A model generated the notes under the pieces. It was not told the origin of the DNA and did no database searches. It saw nothing but the letters and a program-made list of their open reading frames with translations. A DNA stretch of 9,014 nt from NS-12 sp045403215. GTDB lineage: Bacteria; Nitrospirota; Nitrospiria; Nitrospirales; NS-4. The stretch spans positions 1-9,014 of the forward strand of contig JAXIOW010000201.1 of the NCBI GenBank assembly GCA_045403215.1, read 5' to 3'. Shown here one piece after another: positions 6,345 through 9,014 of this stretch (its first letter is position 1; each line of letters begins with the position of its first letter). Made by a program: the position numbers and the translations under genes.

Positions 6345-7775
6345 TTAAGAGAGGTTCAGCACCAGCAGCTTGATGTCGGTCATCTCTTCGATGGCGTAGC
6401 GGAGGCCTTCGCGGCCGAGGCCGGAGTCCTTCACCCCACCGTACGGCATGTGGTCGGCGCGGAAGGTCGGGGTCTCGTTGATCAGCACCGTGCCCACATC
6501 CAGGTCCCTGAACGATAGAAACGCCTGCTTGATGTCCCGCGTGAACACGCCGGCCTGCAAGCCGTAGGGCGAGTCGTTGATCCCCGCCAGCGCGTCCTCG
6601 AACTTCACGTATGGGCTCACGGTCACAACCGGACCGAAAACCTCCTGACAGCTCACCTTCATCTGCGGCGTCACGTCCGTCAGGACTGTCGCCTCGACGA
6701 CGCTCCCCTGCCGCTTCCCGCCCACACGGACTTTGGCTCCTCCCTTTACCGCCTCCTGAATCCACGCCTCGACCCGCTTGGCAGCCCCTTCATCAATGAG
6801 GGGTCCGATCACGGTCGTGTCTTCTGCGGGATTGCCGGCCTTCAAGGCCTTGACTCGTTGGACCAGTTTGTCGAGAAACGCCTGATAGACCGATTCATGG
6901 GTGAAGATGCGCTGGACCGAGATGCAAGTCTGGCCCGAATAGGCGTAGCCGCCGACCGCGCAGCGGTCTGCCGCGTGGTCCAAGTCGGCGTCGGGCTCGA
7001 CAATCACGCCGGCGTTCCCGCCGAGCTCAAGCACCACGCGTTTCTTCCCGGCCTTGTTTTTCAGCATCCATCCCACCGCGGCGCTGCCGGTGAAGCTCAC
7101 CAGCTTGAAACGCTCGTCCGTGACCATGCGCTCCGCCACGGCGTTCGTGCAGGGCAGGATGCTGACCATGCCGGCCGGCAGACCGGCTTTTAGAACTACT
7201 TCCCCCAACATCAAGGACGTCAACGGCGTCTGCGGTGCCGGCTTCAGCACGATGGGATTCCCGACCGCCAGGGCCGGCGCGACCTTGTGGGCGACGAGGT
7301 TCAGTGGAAAGTTGAACGGCGTGATGCCCAGCATCGGCCCGATGGGCACTCGACGATACAGCCCGAAATGGTTGTCCGTGCCTGGCGTGATGTCCAATGG
7401 CACGATCTCGCCTGGCATGCGCTTTGCTTCTTCCGCGGCAACGGTGAATGTGGTGATGGCGCGCCCGACCTCGCGGCGCGCGTCGGTGATAGGCTTGCCC
7501 GATTCGGATGACAGGCAGCGGGCGAAATCTTCTTTGCGTGCGGTAATCTCAGCGGGGATCTTCTGCAGCGCCGCGGACCGCACGTGGGCCGGCAGCTTGC
7601 GACTGACCGCGAAGGCCGACACAGCCGCCCGAATGGCCTCGTCGGACTCCGATTCCCCGGCCAGGCAGACCTCGGCCAGGACCTCGCCGTTGTACGGATT
7701 GCGAACGGGGCTGGTCGGACCGGTCTCCACCCACCGGCCGGCGATCAGCATGGCGCGACGCGTTGCCATCGTCAT
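6345..7775 (-). CDS. NAD(P)-dependent aldehyde dehydrogenase, lactaldehyde/GAPN-like group
   Basis: This soluble ALDH-superfamily enzyme oxidises an aldehyde to the acid (or acyl product) with NAD(P). Its 476 residues match the usual length of about 475. Motifs in order are the oxyanion-hole Asn155 in TPFNFPLN, Lys178 in IVLKPAPQTP (cofactor site), FTGSAAVGW, the general base Glu250 in LELGGN, the catalytic nucleophile Cys284 in YSGQTCIS, QEVFGPVV, and the C-terminal NETPTFRADHMPYGG and KDSGLGREG. Glu-to-Cys spacing is 34, as in the family standard. The C-terminal block resembles archaeal lactaldehyde dehydrogenases and non-phosphorylating glyceraldehyde-3-phosphate dehydrogenases (GAPN), but substrate cannot be read from sequence. 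The frame is open back to 7877, which would overlap the cupin and add 34 non-homologous residues. I chose the ATG at 7775; the ATG at 7769 is nearly as good, and neither has a clear ribosome binding site. It lies 37 bases after the cupin stop. Confidence 0.94.
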   Translation of the reverse strand: MTMATRRAMLIAGRWVETGPTSPVRNPYNGEVLAEVCLAGESESDEAIRAAVSAFAVSRKLPAHVRSAALQKIPAEITARKEDFARCLSSESGKPITDARREVGRAITTFTVAAEEAKRMPGEIVPLDITPGTDNHFGLYRRVPIGPMLGITPFNFPLNLVAHKVAPALAVGNPIVLKPAPQTPLTSLMLGEVVLKAGLPAGMVSILPCTNAVAERMVTDERFKLVSFTGSAAVGWMLKNKAGKKRVVLELGGNAGVIVEPDADLDHAADRCAVGGYAYSGQTCISVQRIFTHESVYQAFLDKLVQRVKALKAGNPAEDTTVIGPLIDEGAAKRVEAWIQEAVKGGAKVRVGGKRQGSVVEATVLTDVTPQMKVSCQEVFGPVVTVSPYVKFEDALAGINDSPYGLQAGVFTRDIKQAFLSFRDLDVGTVLINETPTFRADHMPYGGVKDSGLGREGLRYAIEEMTDIKLLVLNLS

Positions 7776-7812
7776 TGCATTCTGGCGCACGGTTTGGAAC
7801 CAAGTCAAGAAG

Positions 7813-8133
7813 TCAGGACGGGTTCGGAGCGACGAAGACCAGCACACTGAGCCGCTGCTGGGCGTGGTTGCGGACACCGTGCTCCATGCCGGCGGGCGCC
7901 ATCACCGCCTGGCCGGGGCCGAGGACCCGCTCCTCCGTGCCGACCTGAAACGTCCCCTGCCCGTCGAGCACGATGTAGACCTTGTCCTGATCGCCGTGCA
8001 CATGCCCCTTCTGGACCTGCCCCGGCTCGAAGCCGTAGATGTCGCAGAAGAACCGCGGTGTCTGGAACAGGTTGTTCTTCTTCATCTTGTCCGGCGAGAA
8101 CTGCTTGCCGTCGTTCAACGTCAAGACCGTCAT
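7813..8133 (-). CDS. Small single-domain cupin protein
   Basis: This is a 106-residue protein that is essentially one cupin barrel. Cupin motif 1 is at about 38-60 with His44 and His46 (GHVHGDQDK), but the position usually held by a metal-binding glutamate is Lys51. Motif 2 at 74-89 is textbook: G-QAVMA-P-A-G-ME-H-GVR-N, with His85. Three histidines could still bind a metal, as in other cupins lacking the Glu; alternatively it binds a small ligand without metal. No second domain or signal peptide is present, so it is cytosolic and could be a sensor, isomerase or dioxygenase-like enzyme; no substrate can be named. The ATG overlaps the upstream hdrB-like stop as ATGA (8130-8133), implying coupled translation. 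Confidence 0.92.
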   Translation of the reverse strand: MTVLTLNDGKQFSPDKMKKNNLFQTPRFFCDIYGFEPGQVQKGHVHGDQDKVYIVLDGQGTFQVGTEERVLGPGQAVMAPAGMEHGVRNHAQQRLSVLVFVAPNPS

Positions 8134-9014
8134 GACTGCCCACTCTCCTTTCGACGTCCCTCCACCGCCTTCAGGATCGAATCCACCGGAACCAGGTGAT
8201 GCTCCACGCCCAGCTCAGTGGCCGGCACACCCATCGCCAGCCCCAGCATCTGCGGCAGGTGCAAGACGGGCAGATTCAGGTTCGTCTCGACCTTGCGGGC
8301 CGCCCGTTCCTGATAGATGTCCAGGCTCATGTGGCACAGAGGACAGGGGGTCACCATCGCATCCGCGCCGCCTTCCTTGGCCTCCTTGAGATTCGCGCCG
8401 TTCATCGCCAGGGCGATGTCCTCCTTCTCCAGAATGATCGGAAACCCACAGCACTTGATCTTCCCCCCGTAGTCCACCGGCTCGGCTCCCACCGCTCGGA
8501 TGACCTTCTCCAACGAGTTGGGATTTTCGGGATCGTCGAAGCCGAGGTCCCAGGACGGCCTCAGGATGTAGCACCCATAGAACGGCGCAATCTTCAGATC
8601 GCCCAGCGTCACCTGCACTTCATCCTTGAGCTTCGCCAGCCCGACTTCCCGGACCACAATCCAGAGCAGGTGCTTAATTTGTATCCCACCTCTATACGTG
8701 AGGCCCTCCGGCCCCAGCAGGCGATTGACGCGCCGGAGCAGCGCCGGATCGCCTTTGAGCTGCCGGTTGGCGGTGCTCATGACGCCCTGGCAGGTCCCGC
8801 AGATCGTCATGACGTCGAGGCCAAGCCGCTCCGCCTGCGCGAAGGTTCGCGCGTTGAGCGCGAGGGCGCCCTCCGGGTCCGCTTCGGCAACCACGCCGGC
8901 GCCACAACAAGACGAGGCGGTCAATTCGGTGACCTCGATCCCCAATCGCCCGATGATGGCCATCGTGGACTGATAGAGCTCCGGCGTCGCCCCCTTCGCC
9001 GCACAGCCCGGATA
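8130..9014 (-). CDS. HdrB-like CCG-domain iron-sulfur protein (heterodisulfide reductase subunit B family), N-terminus just outside the window
   Basis: This protein carries two cysteine-rich CCG domains of the type that holds non-cubane [4Fe-4S] clusters in heterodisulfide reductase HdrB and in SdhE-type succinate dehydrogenases. 294 residues are visible. The frame reads through the first in-window ATG (8963) to the right edge, where YPGC supplies the first cysteine of domain 1. HdrB proteins usually begin only a few residues before this motif, so little is missing. Both ligand sets are complete: C-x31-CC-x34-C-x2-C (YPGC, SSCCG, CGTC) and C-x39-CC-x34-C-x2-C (YGC, KCCG, CPLC). It is probably soluble and acts in thiol/disulfide or electron transfer with partners encoded beyond the edge. 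Within the window it is not accompanied by HdrA, HdrC or Sdh subunits. It leads a same-strand series with the cupin, aldehyde dehydrogenase and propeller. An SdhE or lactate-oxidation (LutA/GlpC-like) role is the main alternative. Confidence 0.92.
   Translation of the reverse strand, partial: YPGCAAKGATPELYQSTMAIIGRLGIEVTELTASSCCGAGVVAEADPEGALALNARTFAQAERLGLDVMTICGTCQGVMSTANRQLKGDPALLRRVNRLLGPEGLTYRGGIQIKHLLWIVVREVGLAKLKDEVQVTLGDLKIAPFYGCYILRPSWDLGFDDPENPNSLEKVIRAVGAEPVDYGGKIKCCGFPIILEKEDIALAMNGANLKEAKEGGADAMVTPCPLCHMSLDIYQERAARKVETNLNLPVLHLPQMLGLAMGVPATELGVEHHLVPVDSILKAVEGRRKESGQS
8145..8151 (-). promoter_or_regulatory. Ribosome binding site of the cupin gene
   Basis: AAAGGAG on the minus strand lies 11 bases before the cupin ATG, inside the last codons of the hdrB-like gene. 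It is the strongest ribosome binding site in this cluster, so the cupin can be translated in its own right as well as by coupling. Confidence 0.7.

Noticed and set aside
6334..6347. T-run (TTTTTT) after the aldehyde dehydrogenase stop as a terminator
   Set aside because: No stem-loop precedes it on the minus strand, and the next gene starts 11 bases after the stop.
6334..6765. Upstream extension of the propeller protein to 810 residues
   Set aside because: The added residues overlap the C-terminal coding part of the aldehyde dehydrogenase in another frame and would bury the signal peptide inside the protein.
7776..7812. Promoter in the cupin-ALDH gap, based on TTGACT
   Set aside because: No acceptable -10 hexamer lies 16-18 bases downstream (CCAGAA at 17), so the -35-like match is probably chance.
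7054..8199. A 381-codon plus-strand open frame
   Set aside because: It is antisense to the aldehyde dehydrogenase and cupin, both of which have complete catalytic or binding motifs; no domain is recognisable in it.

Overview
This window looks like an ordinary chromosomal core region from a GC-rich bacterium. The set of genes is a two-subunit glycyl-tRNA synthetase (glyQ/glyS), an animal-type transketolase, a CCG-domain HdrB-like protein and a secreted Asp-box propeller. It would fit Nitrospirota or a neighbouring lineage such as NC10/Methylomirabilota, but that placement is an impression from gene style and base composition, not a demonstrated result. There is no rRNA, tRNA, CRISPR array, transposase, phage gene or recognisable defence system.

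Layout. The minus-strand glyQ-glyS operon occupies 1-2312; glyS runs off the left edge and its first 487 residues are visible. A 133-base divergent intergenic region (2313-2445) holds two back-to-back extended -10 promoters whose -10 regions are near-identical inverted copies. One drives glyQS leftward, the other tkt rightward. The plus-strand transketolase fills 2446-4314. It converges on a minus-strand cluster with only 18 bases between the stop codons and no recognisable terminator hairpin.

Read in its own direction, the right-hand cluster is: HdrB-like CCG protein (9014 to 8130, missing only a few N-terminal residues), a 106-residue cupin (8133 to 7813, ATGA overlap with hdrB), an aldehyde dehydrogenase (7775 to 6345) and a secreted 666-residue Asp-box beta-propeller (6333 to 4333). 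The spacings of -4, 37 and 11 bases suggest one transcription unit. Its promoter is not visible and must lie beyond the right edge or inside the unit.

Functionally, glyQS supplies Gly-tRNA(Gly) and tkt serves the pentose phosphate or Calvin-type sugar rearrangements. The right-hand cluster pairs a thiol/FeS redox protein with a small metal- or ligand-binding cupin and an NAD(P)-dependent aldehyde oxidation step; a joint role is inference. The main points for follow-up are the mirrored divergent promoters and the start-site correction they force on glyQ, a cupin with Lys at the usual metal-ligand Glu position, the hdrB-cupin-ALDH cassette, and the 14-unit propeller protein. I did not find convincing evidence of a wholly new system.
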